The notes: generated by a model not told the origin, from the sequence alone. 64,000 nt of DNA from JANRKB01 sp033763695 (GCA_033763695.1 JANRKB010000030.1:1-64000), one strand, 5' to 3'. Positions 26,494 through 35,658 are shown, numbered from the stretch's first letter. Made by a program: numbers and translations.

Positions 26494-27720
26494 TTGAGCA
26501 TCCGAAGCACGCCATCCACCGCCGTTCGACTCTCCGCCCATCGTCCGGGGCTTTCCAAGCATCGCTTGGCCGGTCTGGTTGCGGGTCTGGTTCTGGCGTT
26601 TGCTGCCCCCGCCGCCGTTGCACAACTTCAGACGCTGCCGCCGGAGGTCATCACGGCCCAGGGTTCGCTCGCGCCCGATCAGCGGACGCTGGTGGAGAAA
26701 TTTGTCGCCGACGCGGCCAAGGGCCTTTCGGGCGATGCCAAGGCGATTCGCGAGGCACGCGTCACGCTTGTGACGCCGCTGACGCAGCCGCAGGTGGGCG
26801 TGCTCTTCCGCACGACCTATTCCGAGCAGCTCGCGAAAATTCTGCCCGATTTGGTGAACGCTGGTGGTACGAAGGGCATCAATGCGTTGATCATCGCCGG
26901 CGAAACGGCGACGGCTCGCATGTTCGACCTCGCCGAAGAGCAACTCGCGGCCCGCGAAACGGCCATGCGATTCGCAGCGGTCAGTTCGCTCGGCGCCGGC
27001 TTTGAACAAGCCCGCACCCGCACCCCCGGCGTGCCCGTTGAACGCATCCGCACCGCGGTCACCAAGCTCGCGACCCGTTTGGGCACCGAGACCGACTCGT
27101 TCGTCGTCGACGCGATCACGCGCTCGATCCTCTCTGCCGCACGCAACTCGCAAACGGGTTACGAGTCGCTGCGCGAGTTTGCGCTCGACGCCCTCGTCAA
27201 GGGCATGGCCGACCGCCTCGCGTCTGCCACGACGATCACCAATGACGATGCCGCGATGTTGCAGGCCCTGCTTCGCGCCGGGCTGGCGGCACGCGACGAA
27301 CTCGCCGTGGATGAACGCAATCGCGGCGTCGCGGGCGGCATCTCGCGTCTTTCGTCGGCCGCCGTCAAGGACCTCGCAACTCTGGGCGGCGAAATGCTCG
27401 CGCTGTCGGCGCGACTCATCAAGGACCCAGACCTGAACCCCGCCGCGGACGCCGAGGATGTGATCCGTGAGCGTGCAAAGAAGTCGCGGGCGTTGATCGG
27501 CCAGATCGCTGGCACCGCGCAGGCGATCATCACTCTCGCAGGTTCGGCGCTCCAGTCGACGTTCACCAATCCGGCGGGCGCGAATCTCGCAACCGTGGCA
27601 ACTGAAGGAAAGAACGAGTCCGACGCTCGTTTCTTGACGACGGTTGCTGACCTTGTCGGGCCTGGCGGCCTTCTGAGCAAGCAGCCGTTTGAGATCACGC
27701 GCACATTCAAGCTGCCCTGA
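26494..27720 (+). CDS. exported helical protein of unknown function
   Basis: About 408 aa. The start is set at a TTG at 26494 because a strong AAAGGAA ribosome-binding site sits 5 nt before it and a signal peptide (LAGLVAGLVLAFAAPAAVA) begins soon after; an ATG at 26410 is the alternative. The mature protein is alpha-helical with repeated Ala/Arg/Leu/Glu-rich segments such as ADRLASATTITNDDAAMLQALL, suggestive of an armadillo- or HEAT-like solenoid. No catalytic motif is recognised. It stands alone between FNR and a converging SDR gene. Confidence 0.68.
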   Translation: MSIRSTPSTAVRLSAHRPGLSKHRLAGLVAGLVLAFAAPAAVAQLQTLPPEVITAQGSLAPDQRTLVEKFVADAAKGLSGDAKAIREARVTLVTPLTQPQVGVLFRTTYSEQLAKILPDLVNAGGTKGINALIIAGETATARMFDLAEEQLAARETAMRFAAVSSLGAGFEQARTRTPGVPVERIRTAVTKLATRLGTETDSFVVDAITRSILSAARNSQTGYESLREFALDALVKGMADRLASATTITNDDAAMLQALLRAGLAARDELAVDERNRGVAGGISRLSSAAVKDLATLGGEMLALSARLIKDPDLNPAADAEDVIRERAKKSRALIGQIAGTAQAIITLAGSALQSTFTNPAGANLATVATEGKNESDARFLTTVADLVGPGGLLSKQPFEITRTFKLP

Positions 27721-27805
27721 TCAAGACGTACTCGCGATGATCACGGGTTGACCTGGCCGCACGCGGCGGGCTGGTTGCGTTCGCGTTTCGCGTCGCGCTG
27801 GCCAG

Positions 27806-28483
27806 TTACCACGCGATCGGCTTGCCTTCGTGGCTGAGGTAGGTGCCGTTGGATGCGCTGTTGAGTCCCTCGGCGACGTCCAGCAGCTTGCGCACGCTGT
27901 CGGCCGGATCCAGCGGAGCGGCCGGCCCGCCCATGTCGGTCTTGTTCCACCCCGGGCAGAACGTGACGATCGTGAAGCCCTCCGGTCCAAGTTCGCGGGC
28001 GAGCGACGCCGTGAGCATGTTCAGTGCGCTCTTGCTGGCGCGATAGGCGTAACTGAAGCCGTGCGAGACGTTGGTGATGCTGCCCAGCGTGCTGGAGATG
28101 TTGAGAACGCGGCGGGTCTGTGCCGCACGCAGATTGGGCAAGAGTGCCCGCGTCAGCAGCGCTGGGCCGAACGCGTTGGTGCGGAAGACCTTCTCGAACG
28201 CCTCCATCGAGAGCGTCGAGACCGACTTGTCCTCGGCGCTCATGCCCGCGTTGTTCACCAGCACATCGATCGGCACGCCCGCCAGCACCTCACCCAGCGC
28301 GTGGATGGATGCCGGGTCGGCCTGCTCGAGCGGCAGCACGCGCTTGGCGAACGGCGTGACCGCCGCAGCGTGCTTCATGTCGCGAACGGTGGCGATGACG
28401 TGATAGCCGCGGCGGGAAAGGTCCTTGACGAACTCAAGACCAAGGCCGCGATTGGTGCCGGTGACGAGAGCTGTTCTGGGCAT
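27806..28483 (-). CDS. short-chain dehydrogenase/reductase
   Basis: 225-residue SDR. TGTNRGLG at residues 8-15 binds the dinucleotide, NNAG is at 77-80, the catalytic serine lies in NISSTLGS near 130, and Tyr147-X3-Lys151 (YRASK) completes the active site. The overall sequence is close to the C-factor/CsgA-like subgroup of SDRs, with PGWNKTDMGG after the active site. The substrate is unknown. ATG at 28483 has TACACT 6 nt upstream. It lies directly downstream of the pgk terminator, so it has its own promoter. Confidence 0.88.
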   Translation of the reverse strand: MPRTALVTGTNRGLGLEFVKDLSRRGYHVIATVRDMKHAAAVTPFAKRVLPLEQADPASIHALGEVLAGVPIDVLVNNAGMSAEDKSVSTLSMEAFEKVFRTNAFGPALLTRALLPNLRAAQTRRVLNISSTLGSITNVSHGFSYAYRASKSALNMLTASLARELGPEGFTIVTFCPGWNKTDMGGPAAPLDPADSVRKLLDVAEGLNSASNGTYLSHEGKPIAW

Positions 28484-28505
28484 AGGGAGAGTGTATCGCA
28501 ACAGA

Positions 28506-28534
28506 AAAGCCCGGCGTCGAACACGCCGGGCTTT
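28506..28534 (-). terminator. intrinsic terminator downstream of pgk
   Basis: A 12-bp perfect stem with arm AAAGCCCGGCGT (28506-28517 with 28523-28534) and a 5-nt loop; on the minus strand it runs into TTTTCTGTT. It ends the pgk transcript about 90 nt after the stop codon. Confidence 0.85.
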
Positions 28535-28625
28535 GACAAGGAATCAGATTTCAGACGCTGCTTGTGAGCATCGCCCGACGGTGTGGACCATTCACGCGCG
28601 TCAGCGACATCGGCGACGCGTCAAC

Positions 28626-29831
28626 TCACGCGTTGTCGAGCAGTTCGACCGACTCGAACTTGTTGCCTTCGAGCATCTCGAGGCTCGCGCCGCCGCCGGT
28701 GGAGACGTGGCTGAAGCCCTCGGAGAGACCCATGTCCTCGACAGCCGCGGCAGAGTCGCCGCCACCGACGATCGTGGTCGCGCCCTTCTTGGTCGCCTCG
28801 ACCATCGCCTTGGCGACCTCGCGGGTGCCGACGGCGAAGGGCTTGAACTCAAACACGCCCATCGGGCCATTCCACACGACCGCCTTGGCCTTGAGGATGG
28901 ACAGGGCGAACTTGGTCTGGGTCTTGGGGCCGATGTCCAGACCCATGAACCCGTCCTTGATGTTCTCATCGAAGACTTCGATGTCGCCGCCCGACTCGTT
29001 GAACTCCGTGCCGCAGACGTGATCGACGGGCAGCAGCAGTTCGGCCTTGAGCTTGGCCGCCAGGTCGATCGTCCTCTTGGCGTCGGCGATGCGGTCTTCT
29101 TCAACGCGGCTCTTGCCGACGTTCTTGCCCAGAGCCTTGAGGAAGGTGTACGCCATCGCGCCGCCGACGATGATCGCATCGGCCTTGGGGAGCAGATTGT
29201 CGATGCACGCCATCTTGTCCGAGACCTTCGCGCCGCCGAGCACGACGACGAAGGGCTTGGCGGGGGCACTGATCGCGCCGGCGAGATACTTGATCTCCTT
29301 CTCGACGAGGAAGCCAACGACCTTGGGCTTGTTGCCCAGGCTCTTGGGTACTGCGACCATGCTCGCCTCGGCACGATGGCATGTGCCGAACGCGTCGTTG
29401 ACGTACACGTCCGCGCCGTGCGCGAGTTTCTCGGCGAACGCCGGATCGCCCTTCTTCTCGGCCTTGTGGAAGCGGACGTTCTCCAGCAGGATCACGTCGC
29501 CGTTGTTCATCGCCTTCACCGCGGCGGACGCGGTGTCGCCGATGCAGTCGTTGCCGGGGAAGCCGACGGGCTTGGCGAGCAGTTCGCCGAGCCGCTTGGC
29601 AACCGGCTCAAGGCTGTATTCGGCCTCGAAGCCCTTGCCCTCGGGGCGGCCGAGGTGGCTGGCGAGGATCGCACGCCCGCCGCGGCTGATCACCGACTGA
29701 ATCGTCGGGAGCGCGGCACGGATGCGGCGGTCATCGCTAATCTTGCCGTCCTCGATCGGGACGTTGAAATCCACGCGGATGAAGACCTTTTTGCCATTGA
29801 CGTCGACGGCGGCGATGTTCTTCTTGGACAT
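28626..29831 (-). CDS. pgk: phosphoglycerate kinase
   Basis: Glycolytic enzyme converting 1,3-bisphosphoglycerate and ADP to 3-phosphoglycerate and ATP, 401 aa, the normal length. It shows RVDFNVPIEDGKISDDRRI at the N-terminus, GRPEG, ENVRFHKAEKKGD, VVLGGAKVSDK at the hinge, WNGPMGVFE and the nucleotide-binding GGGDSAAAVE near the end. ATG at 29831 (MSKKNIAAVDVNGKKVFIR) is the family start. It is monocistronic, with a strong terminator downstream. Confidence 0.97.
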   Translation of the reverse strand: MSKKNIAAVDVNGKKVFIRVDFNVPIEDGKISDDRRIRAALPTIQSVISRGGRAILASHLGRPEGKGFEAEYSLEPVAKRLGELLAKPVGFPGNDCIGDTASAAVKAMNNGDVILLENVRFHKAEKKGDPAFAEKLAHGADVYVNDAFGTCHRAEASMVAVPKSLGNKPKVVGFLVEKEIKYLAGAISAPAKPFVVVLGGAKVSDKMACIDNLLPKADAIIVGGAMAYTFLKALGKNVGKSRVEEDRIADAKRTIDLAAKLKAELLLPVDHVCGTEFNESGGDIEVFDENIKDGFMGLDIGPKTQTKFALSILKAKAVVWNGPMGVFEFKPFAVGTREVAKAMVEATKKGATTIVGGGDSAAAVEDMGLSEGFSHVSTGGGASLEMLEGNKFESVELLDNA

Positions 29832-29916
29832 GACGCGGACCCCTTGAATGGTGAAAGAGCGCGAAACACCCAAGTCTAGGGAAGACCCGCTCGCTTTTCG
29901 CCCTCGCGCTGGCGTT

Positions 29917-31524
29917 TCAAGGCTGGTTTTTCGCCGGAATCCACAGTGTGTACTCGCCGTCGGGCGATGCCCTGCGCTCAAAACCGCGTGCCTCCGCCGC
30001 GTCCTTCAGTTGCACCGCGAGCCCCTCCAGCGAAGACTTGTACATGACCGCCGCCGGCGGGTCCGCCGCGAGGGCTTCGTCAAGTTGCGGCCCCCAGAGC
30101 ATTCGCCGTGCGCGACGCTCCTCCGGCGTCATGAACTTGCCGACATGAAACGTGAAACGCCCCGTCGCATACGGCGGATAGACACGCAGTCCGGCTTGCA
30201 ATGGAATGATGGGATCGATCGTGAGCACCCGCCCTTGGCCCTGGACATTCTCACGCACCCAATCCGCTGTTCTCGCGACCTTCGTCGGCGTCCACGCGCT
30301 CGGCGTCGCGATCCGATAGACCTGCCAATACCAGCGCGGGATGTTGATCGCGGCCGCGACAACGCCGGCGATGAGCACGGCGCGCGATACACGCTCCACG
30401 ATGCCGGTCGCGGTCTGCGCTTCGCCGTCCGGCGCGACCGACGCGAGCGTCGCCGCGACAATCAGCAGAAAGAACGGCAGCAGCACCGAGTGATACTGCA
30501 TCTGCACCTGGAATGGCGCGTTGAGCCCCACAAACAGTGCGAATGCAACGCTGACCAGTGTCACGACGCGCACGCCCGATTCACTTCGCCAGTTGCTCGT
30601 CGCACGCCGCACCGCGAGCAGCCAACACGCCAGGCCGAGAAGGAACAAAGCGGCCAGATTCCCGGGGTCCGTACACCACGTCTGAAAGAAGTGCCCGATC
30701 TTGCCAACGAGTGAACTCTGCTGGGTGTTTCCTTCAAGCACATACGACTTGTACAGCGCGGGATACCCGAGATTGCCGAAGACGAAATCCTCCGGCGCCG
30801 CTCGATAGAGCGTCCATGTGGGCACGAGCGCTCCCGCCGCACCCGCGAACGCGAGAACGCCCGCGAGCAGCCGCCGCGCCGCGCCCAGTCGCGACGCCAG
30901 CAGCACGCCGCACAATCCGAGCACCCCGGCGGCGGGCGCGGTGGTCAGTCGGACGGTCACCGCAGCACCGAGCAACGCACCCACGACGATGAACCACGCG
31001 ACGCGCCCCGTCCGAACAGCGTGCAAGTGCAGCAGCACCGCGCCCAGTATCGCGCAGATGCTCGCGTCATGGTTCCAAGACCACCCGTTGGTGTAGGTGA
31101 ACACCCGTGCCGAGATGTGAATGCCCATGAGCGCCAAGGCGATGTTGCGAGACTGTCGCTGGGGAAGCCGACTGAGCCACGCTCGCGACGCCCAGAACAC
31201 CATCATCACGCACAGCGTGCCGACGATCGCGGAGAACACGCGCGTCGCGAGCAGCGCGTTGTCGGAGAGTTGAATCACGCCCGCGTAGATGTACACGAGC
31301 AACGGCGTGTGAAACAGCGGGTAGTCGACGTACGGCCGCAGCCCTTCCTGCACCAGCAACTGCGCGGGTGAAACGAACTGATGCTCGTCCAAGTCAAACG
31401 GGCGCGTCAACGCGCGGCTGAGCAGCAGCCCGAACACAACCAACGGCACGCCCACGCTCCAAAGCATGCCGCGCGATCGGGCTTGATCGCGAGTGCTCAC
31501 CCCACGAAGATCGCCGTCCGCCAT
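29917..31524 (-). CDS. membrane glycosyltransferase, GT39/ArnT-like (GT-C fold)
   Basis: 535 residues with about ten membrane segments. The first periplasmic loop contains FDLDEHQFVSPAQLLVQEGL and VDYPLFHTPLLVY, the acidic motif and hydrophobic pattern of GT-C enzymes that use polyprenyl-linked sugars (PMT/ArnT relatives). A soluble C-terminal domain follows. It is likely to transfer a sugar from a polyprenyl carrier to protein, lipid A or cell-wall polymer at the periplasmic face. The GT2 gene upstream (31576-32295), 51 nt away on the same strand, could make the lipid-linked donor. The acceptor is unknown. Confidence 0.82.
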   Translation of the reverse strand: MADGDLRGVSTRDQARSRGMLWSVGVPLVVFGLLLSRALTRPFDLDEHQFVSPAQLLVQEGLRPYVDYPLFHTPLLVYIYAGVIQLSDNALLATRVFSAIVGTLCVMMVFWASRAWLSRLPQRQSRNIALALMGIHISARVFTYTNGWSWNHDASICAILGAVLLHLHAVRTGRVAWFIVVGALLGAAVTVRLTTAPAAGVLGLCGVLLASRLGAARRLLAGVLAFAGAAGALVPTWTLYRAAPEDFVFGNLGYPALYKSYVLEGNTQQSSLVGKIGHFFQTWCTDPGNLAALFLLGLACWLLAVRRATSNWRSESGVRVVTLVSVAFALFVGLNAPFQVQMQYHSVLLPFFLLIVAATLASVAPDGEAQTATGIVERVSRAVLIAGVVAAAINIPRWYWQVYRIATPSAWTPTKVARTADWVRENVQGQGRVLTIDPIIPLQAGLRVYPPYATGRFTFHVGKFMTPEERRARRMLWGPQLDEALAADPPAAVMYKSSLEGLAVQLKDAAEARGFERRASPDGEYTLWIPAKNQP

Positions 31525-31575
31525 GCAGCATCTCCAACGAGTCGCCATGCGCGTCCGACGCGTCGGACCGCGAAA

Positions 31576-32295
31576 CTACTGCATCAAGTTGTACTTGATG
31601 ATGCACCACATCGCCCGCACCCCGTCGCGCCAGCCGATCTTCTTCCCTTCCTCATAGGTGCGGCCTGAGTAAGAGATGCCCACCTCATAGATGCGACACC
31701 GCAGCCGAGCAACTTTGGCCGTGATCTCGGGTTCAAAGCCGAAGCGATTCTCTTCGATCTTGATCCCCTGAATGATCTCTCGCTTGAAGACCTTGTAGCA
31801 CACTTCCATGTCCGTCAGGTTCAGATTGGTCAACATGTTCGACGCGAGCGTCAACGCCTTGTTACCCAGAGAGTGCCAGAAATAAAGCACGCGATGGCAT
31901 TCACCGCCCGCGAACCGCGATCCAAAAACAACGTCCGCACGCCCGTCCAGGATCGGCGCGAGCAGCCTCGGATACTCCTGTGGGTCGTACTCCAGATCCG
32001 CGTCCTGCACGATGACCGCGTCGCCCGTTGCCGCGGCAAAGCCGGTCCGCAGCGCGGCACCCTTGCCCTGGTTCACCTCGTGGTACAGCACGCGAACGTC
32101 ATTCCGATCCTTCCAGATCGTCTCCGCCGCGGTCTTGAGCCGATCGCGCGTGCCGTCGCGCGAGCAGTCATCCACGAGGATGATCTCCTTCTCAACCGGC
32201 GAGGCCTCCACCCGCCGGACGAGTTCCAAGATCGTGTTGTTCTCGTTGTAGACGGGGATGACGACGGACAGTTTCAAGTGCGGCACCTCAACCAC
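31576..32295 (-). CDS. family 2 glycosyltransferase, dolichol-phosphate-mannose synthase-like
   Basis: 239 residues, a single soluble GT-A domain: LSVVIPVYNENNTI at the N-terminus, ILVDDCSRDGT, GKGAALRTGF, and the metal-binding VQDADLEYDP, followed by FGSRFAGG. This is the DPM1/polyprenyl-phosphate glycosyltransferase pattern, which makes a lipid-linked sugar donor on the cytoplasmic face. GTG at 32295 is used; a GTG three codons later is possible. It precedes the GT-C membrane transferase on the same strand, and the two probably act in series. Confidence 0.9.
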   Translation of the reverse strand: MVEVPHLKLSVVIPVYNENNTILELVRRVEASPVEKEIILVDDCSRDGTRDRLKTAAETIWKDRNDVRVLYHEVNQGKGAALRTGFAAATGDAVIVQDADLEYDPQEYPRLLAPILDGRADVVFGSRFAGGECHRVLYFWHSLGNKALTLASNMLTNLNLTDMEVCYKVFKREIIQGIKIEENRFGFEPEITAKVARLRCRIYEVGISYSGRTYEEGKKIGWRDGVRAMWCIIKYNLMQ

Positions 32296-32412
32296 TGAGC
32301 CGAACGCCGCCTCGCGTGAGGCGACGCTTGCCCAAGTTGGTCGGCACTATAACGCCCAAGCCGGCTGGAGTCTGGAATCATCAAGAGCCGCGGCAAGCGC
32401 CTCGCGGCCATC

Positions 32413-33123
32413 TCACCGCCGCTGACGCGCCGCGAGCATTACGCCGCCGAGCAGCAGCGGCATCGCCGCAGGCGCTGGAATGACAAGCGTCTGAAACGAC
32501 GCACCCGCGTCGATGTCGATCCAGTCGCCAGAGCCCGCGTCGCCGTTGCGGTAGAGCCGCAGCACTTCGGGCGCGGTCCAGCGGATCGGCGGCTTGCCCT
32601 CGCCGGCGTAGGCGTCGAGGGGAGCGTCTGAGGAGAAGGTGAGCGAACCACCCGCGGCACTCATGTAGTCGCCAAAGCGCGTGGAGAGCAAGATGTTACG
32701 TGCCGCAAGGTCTCGATGCACAATGCCGCCCGAACGCATGCTGACGATCGGTGCGTCGGCCTCGAACGAGAACGAGACGAAGTCTGAAACTTCGAGTTGA
32801 ACGTCCGGACCCCGCAAGTGGTCGGTGTCGCCGCAGAGCGGATTGTTGCCCTTGACGCCCTTGTCCTTGTAGAGCGGGTTATCGACGACGCCTCCGTCGG
32901 CGGTGGGCGACGGCTGGAGCGTGACGAGCGCGTTGCCAAAGAACTGCACCACATTTGGGTGGGGCCGGATGCCGCTTGAGAAGTCGGCCTGCTGGAATGA
33001 GAACGACATGTCGTGCGACAGCCAAACGTCGGCGGCAGCCGCGCTCGTCGTGCCAAGGCCCGCCGCGACGAGTGCGACGCTGGCCCCAACAGCCACACGG
33101 AAACAGTCACGATGCACACACAT
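32413..33123 (-). CDS. secreted PEP-CTERM-like protein with tyrosine-kinase signature motifs
   Basis: 236 residues. A signal peptide (GASVALVAAGLGTTSAAA) and a C-terminal IPAPAAMPLLLGGVMLAARQRR-like anchor mark it as exported and surface-sorted. Between them are motifs known from tyrosine kinases in the correct order: HPNVVQFFG (55-63, the alphaC-beta4 region), GIVHRDLAARNILL (133-146, the catalytic loop), FGD (150-152, near the DFG position) and PIRWTAPEVL (179-188, the P+1 loop and APE). No glycine-rich loop, no ATP-anchoring lysine and no C-lobe are present, so a working kinase is unlikely. ATG at 33123 has GGAGAG 6 nt upstream. I checked the motifs base by base; the reading frame is intact. 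Confidence 0.75.
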   Translation of the reverse strand: MCVHRDCFRVAVGASVALVAAGLGTTSAAAADVWLSHDMSFSFQQADFSSGIRPHPNVVQFFGNALVTLQPSPTADGGVVDNPLYKDKGVKGNNPLCGDTDHLRGPDVQLEVSDFVSFSFEADAPIVSMRSGGIVHRDLAARNILLSTRFGDYMSAAGGSLTFSSDAPLDAYAGEGKPPIRWTAPEVLRLYRNGDAGSGDWIDIDAGASFQTLVIPAPAAMPLLLGGVMLAARQRR

Positions 33124-33445
33124 GCTCATCTCTCCACGTTTAAGCCTCGGTCACGCTCGCGACGGCGGAAGTCGCCACAGAGCAGCATGATGCCGAACAC
33201 CGGCGTGCGAGGCAAGCCCTGAATCCACGCACCCATCCGCGCTCGGCACGACACCTTCCCACACCCAAACCGAGCATGGGCGGTGGGTGTTCGCCCCTCA
33301 GATTTGTGTCGAGCTCCGAGAAACTTGCCGCAGACCGGTGCTTTTCTTGGCAATTCTCGGAATCACGCGGCATGTTTCTTTGTGCCCGCGCGATCGGTGT
33401 GCCTCGATGTTCGGGTCCGGTCGTGCGGAATGTGGAGGTAGAAGA
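33124..33445. other. divergent intergenic region between two PEP-CTERM-like genes
   Basis: 322 bases with no coding-quality frame. It must hold the promoters of both genes. A GGAGGT site at 33434-33439 serves the plus-strand gene and GGAGAG at 33130-33135 serves the minus-strand gene. No convincing -10/-35 pair, hairpin or repeat was identified. Confidence 0.5.
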
Positions 33446-34057
33446 ATGAAGACTGTCTCGATCGTCGCGGCGCTCGCCGCTGCCGCACTGTCCGGTGTTG
33501 CTCTCGCAGATGCGCCGCCGCTGGCGACGCTCAACGCCAAGATCAACGTGGACAATGTGTTCGACGCGTACGTCTCCGACTCGGCGACGACGTTGGGGAC
33601 CAAGTTCCTGTCGGGCGTCGACTGGCCGACCACGTACACTGGCTCATTCGACATCGCCCAAGCTGGCACGTACTACATCCACGTCGTCGCGACGGATCTG
33701 GGTCCGCCGGCCATGTTCATCGGCGCGTTCACGCTCAACCTGGGAACAGCCGACAGCGCGCTCTTCGCCAACGGCACGAACAAACTCTTCTCCAACTCCA
33801 CCGACTGGACGGCCCATCTCGGCTCACTTGCCGGCGCGACCGCGCCGATTGCTGACTTCGGCGGCGCGGGCGGCGGCCAGATCTGGGACGGCTCCGTAGG
33901 CTCCAAATACACCAAGGACTCCCACTACATCTGGCACGGCGCGACCAGCGGCGAGATGACCACGGTCTTCACCGCCTCCTTCGTCGTTGTCCCCGCCCCC
34001 GGCGCGGCGGCTCTCGCTGGCCTCGGGGTGCTCGCACTGGGTCGTCGTCGTCGCTGA
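33446..34057 (+). CDS. secreted protein with PEP-CTERM-like C-terminal anchor
   Basis: 203 residues. Signal peptide KTVSIVAALAAAALSGVALA, then a small beta-rich domain (INVDNVFDAYVSDSATTLGT, YTGSFDIAQAGTYYIHVVAT) resembling adhesin-type jellyroll modules, then VVPAPGAAALAGLGVLALG plus an arginine cluster. ATG at 33446 has a near-perfect Shine-Dalgarno GGAGGT 6 nt upstream, unlike most genes here, which suggests high expression. A terminator follows the stop codon. It is divergent from the kinase-motif gene; both are probably sorted to the same surface. Confidence 0.8.
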   Translation: MKTVSIVAALAAAALSGVALADAPPLATLNAKINVDNVFDAYVSDSATTLGTKFLSGVDWPTTYTGSFDIAQAGTYYIHVVATDLGPPAMFIGAFTLNLGTADSALFANGTNKLFSNSTDWTAHLGSLAGATAPIADFGGAGGGQIWDGSVGSKYTKDSHYIWHGATSGEMTTVFTASFVVVPAPGAAALAGLGVLALGRRRR

Positions 34058-34082
34058 GCCATCGTCACTGACATGAACGAAC

Positions 34083-34107
34083 AAAGGCCACCATACTGGT
34101 GGCCTTT
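34083..34107 (+). terminator. intrinsic terminator, plus strand
   Basis: A 10-bp perfect stem (arm AAAGGCCACC, 34083-34092 with 34098-34107), a 5-nt loop, and a T-rich tail CCTTTTCATTT. It ends the PEP-CTERM-like gene at 33446-34057. Confidence 0.85.
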
Positions 34108-34155
34108 TCATTTGCATCACGCCGTGGGTGTGCCACGCGTCCGACGCGGCTCGCG

Positions 34156-34647
34156 TCAGCTCTTCATGTTCACGAACTGCACCGGCACCGGCAGATCGGC
34201 CTGCGTCAGCAGCGACATGCACGTCCGCAGATCATCGATCTGCTTGCCGGTCAGGCGCACTTCTTCGCCCATGATCGAGGCCTGTACCTTCAGCCCGCTG
34301 TCCTTGACGATCTTGACGACCTGCTTGGCGTGCTCCTGCTCCAGCCCTGAGCGGATCTTCACCTCGCGTTTGAGCATCCCCGCCGCGCCGGGCTCGGCGT
34401 CCTTCCACTCAAACGCCTTGGGGTTGATGTTTCGGCGCATGGCGGCGGACTGGAAGATCTCCTGCAGCGCCCGCATCTTCATGTCGTCGACGGTGACGAA
34501 CTTGAGCTTCTTCTCCTTCTGATCAACCGTGATCTCGGCGTGGACGCCGCGGAAGTCGAATCGGGCGGCGAGCATCTTCTTGAAGTTGTTGACGGCGTTG
34601 TCAAGCTCGGCAAAGTCCATGCGGCTGACGACATCAAGACTGGGCAT
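34156..34647 (-). CDS. yajQ: YajQ family nucleotide-binding protein
   Basis: 163 residues, typical of the YajQ (DUF520) family of two-domain ferredoxin-like proteins that bind nucleotides, including cyclic di-GMP in some members. It has MPSLDVVSRMDFAELDNAVNN at the start, ARFDFRG, IKDSGLKVQ-like VKDSGLKVQASIMGEEVRLTGK, and a C-terminal DLPVPVQFVNMK. ATG at 34647 (GGAG upstream) matches the family start. It converges with the terminator of the preceding gene. The cellular role in this organism is unknown. Confidence 0.94.
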   Translation of the reverse strand: MPSLDVVSRMDFAELDNAVNNFKKMLAARFDFRGVHAEITVDQKEKKLKFVTVDDMKMRALQEIFQSAAMRRNINPKAFEWKDAEPGAAGMLKREVKIRSGLEQEHAKQVVKIVKDSGLKVQASIMGEEVRLTGKQIDDLRTCMSLLTQADLPVPVQFVNMKS

Positions 34648-34734
34648 GAAGGCATCTCCATCGAAGCAAGGCGGGTGCAGACCCCAGAACGCGTGGCTCA
34701 CACGGGACCGACGGCACGTTGTATCCTAGCGACC

Positions 34735-35586
34735 ATGATGGCAAATCTCGGCATGATTCGATGGTCCGCGGTCCTTGCGCTCGCTCTCGTCCTGCCGCTG
34801 CTCGGCGCGTGCTCTTCCTCCGCGCCGCGCCTGCGCGGAGCCGTCGACTCCACAGACGTCAACGGCTTCCAGATCGCCTCGCTGCACAACCCGCAACTCG
34901 GCGCGTCCACCCAACTTGTACTCGCCGTCGCGGCCCCGAGCACACCCGCAGAAACACGCTTCGTCCGCGTCTGGATGCTCGAACGATTCGATCGTCACTC
35001 ATCCTGGACAGTCGTCCACGGCCCATTCGCCGGTGCCGTCGGTGCCAACGGCTTTGCACCTCCGGGCGAGAAGCGTGAGGGCGACAAACGCACGCCCAGC
35101 GGCATCTACACGATCACCGAGCTCTTCGGGTCCGATGCGGCCTTCAAGCCACGTTTGCCGTACAAGATCGCCACCGAGAACGACGCGTGGTGCGAAGACC
35201 CGACGTCGCCGCACTACAACCAGTGGATCAGCGGAGAGGAAGCCAAGAAGGCCAACGACCGCCTCGCACGAAACGATGACCTCTACATCCACGCGGCGGT
35301 GATCGACTACAACCGCTGGCCGGTTGTGCCGGGCGCGGGCAGCGCGATCTTCATGCACAAGGCTGATCCCGCGGGCGCGGGCACGCTGGGGTGCGTGGGT
35401 CTGGAACAAGGCCCGCTTGACACCATCCTGCTGAGGCTCGACCCGGCAAAGACGCCGCTGATCATGATGGGCACGCTTGATGTGCTGAAGAACGCGGACT
35501 CGGGCTTCCAAGCCCCGCCCAAGCCGCCGACCACGCCAATCGCACCGCCAGCAGCAACACCCGCCGCGACGCCCACCAAGAGTTGA
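34735..35586 (+). CDS. L,D-transpeptidase (YkuD-type) lipoprotein
   Basis: 283 residues. The signal peptide ends in LLGACSSS, a lipobox. The catalytic domain shows KREGDKRTPSGIYTI and IYIHAAV-like LYIHAAVIDYNRWPVVPGAGSAIF, with His208 and Cys220 in FMHKADPAGAGTLGCVGL, the YkuD His/Cys pair. Such enzymes form 3-3 crosslinks in peptidoglycan or attach lipoproteins, which implies that this organism has peptidoglycan. A proline-rich tail follows. ATG at 34735 has TATCCT 7 nt upstream and no Shine-Dalgarno. Confidence 0.85.
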   Translation: MMANLGMIRWSAVLALALVLPLLGACSSSAPRLRGAVDSTDVNGFQIASLHNPQLGASTQLVLAVAAPSTPAETRFVRVWMLERFDRHSSWTVVHGPFAGAVGANGFAPPGEKREGDKRTPSGIYTITELFGSDAAFKPRLPYKIATENDAWCEDPTSPHYNQWISGEEAKKANDRLARNDDLYIHAAVIDYNRWPVVPGAGSAIFMHKADPAGAGTLGCVGLEQGPLDTILLRLDPAKTPLIMMGTLDVLKNADSGFQAPPKPPTTPIAPPAATPAATPTKS

Positions 35587-35658
35587 TCGGACTCGGCGGG
35601 CACCGCTCGCGAATCTGCCGCCTTGGCTCGCTCGAACTCGCTTGCGGAGATCTCCACC

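Noticed and set aside
32780..32900. NPLYKD-like stretch in the kinase-motif protein, resembling an integrin beta tail
   Set aside because: Only five to six residues; chance similarity is likely, unlike the kinase motifs.
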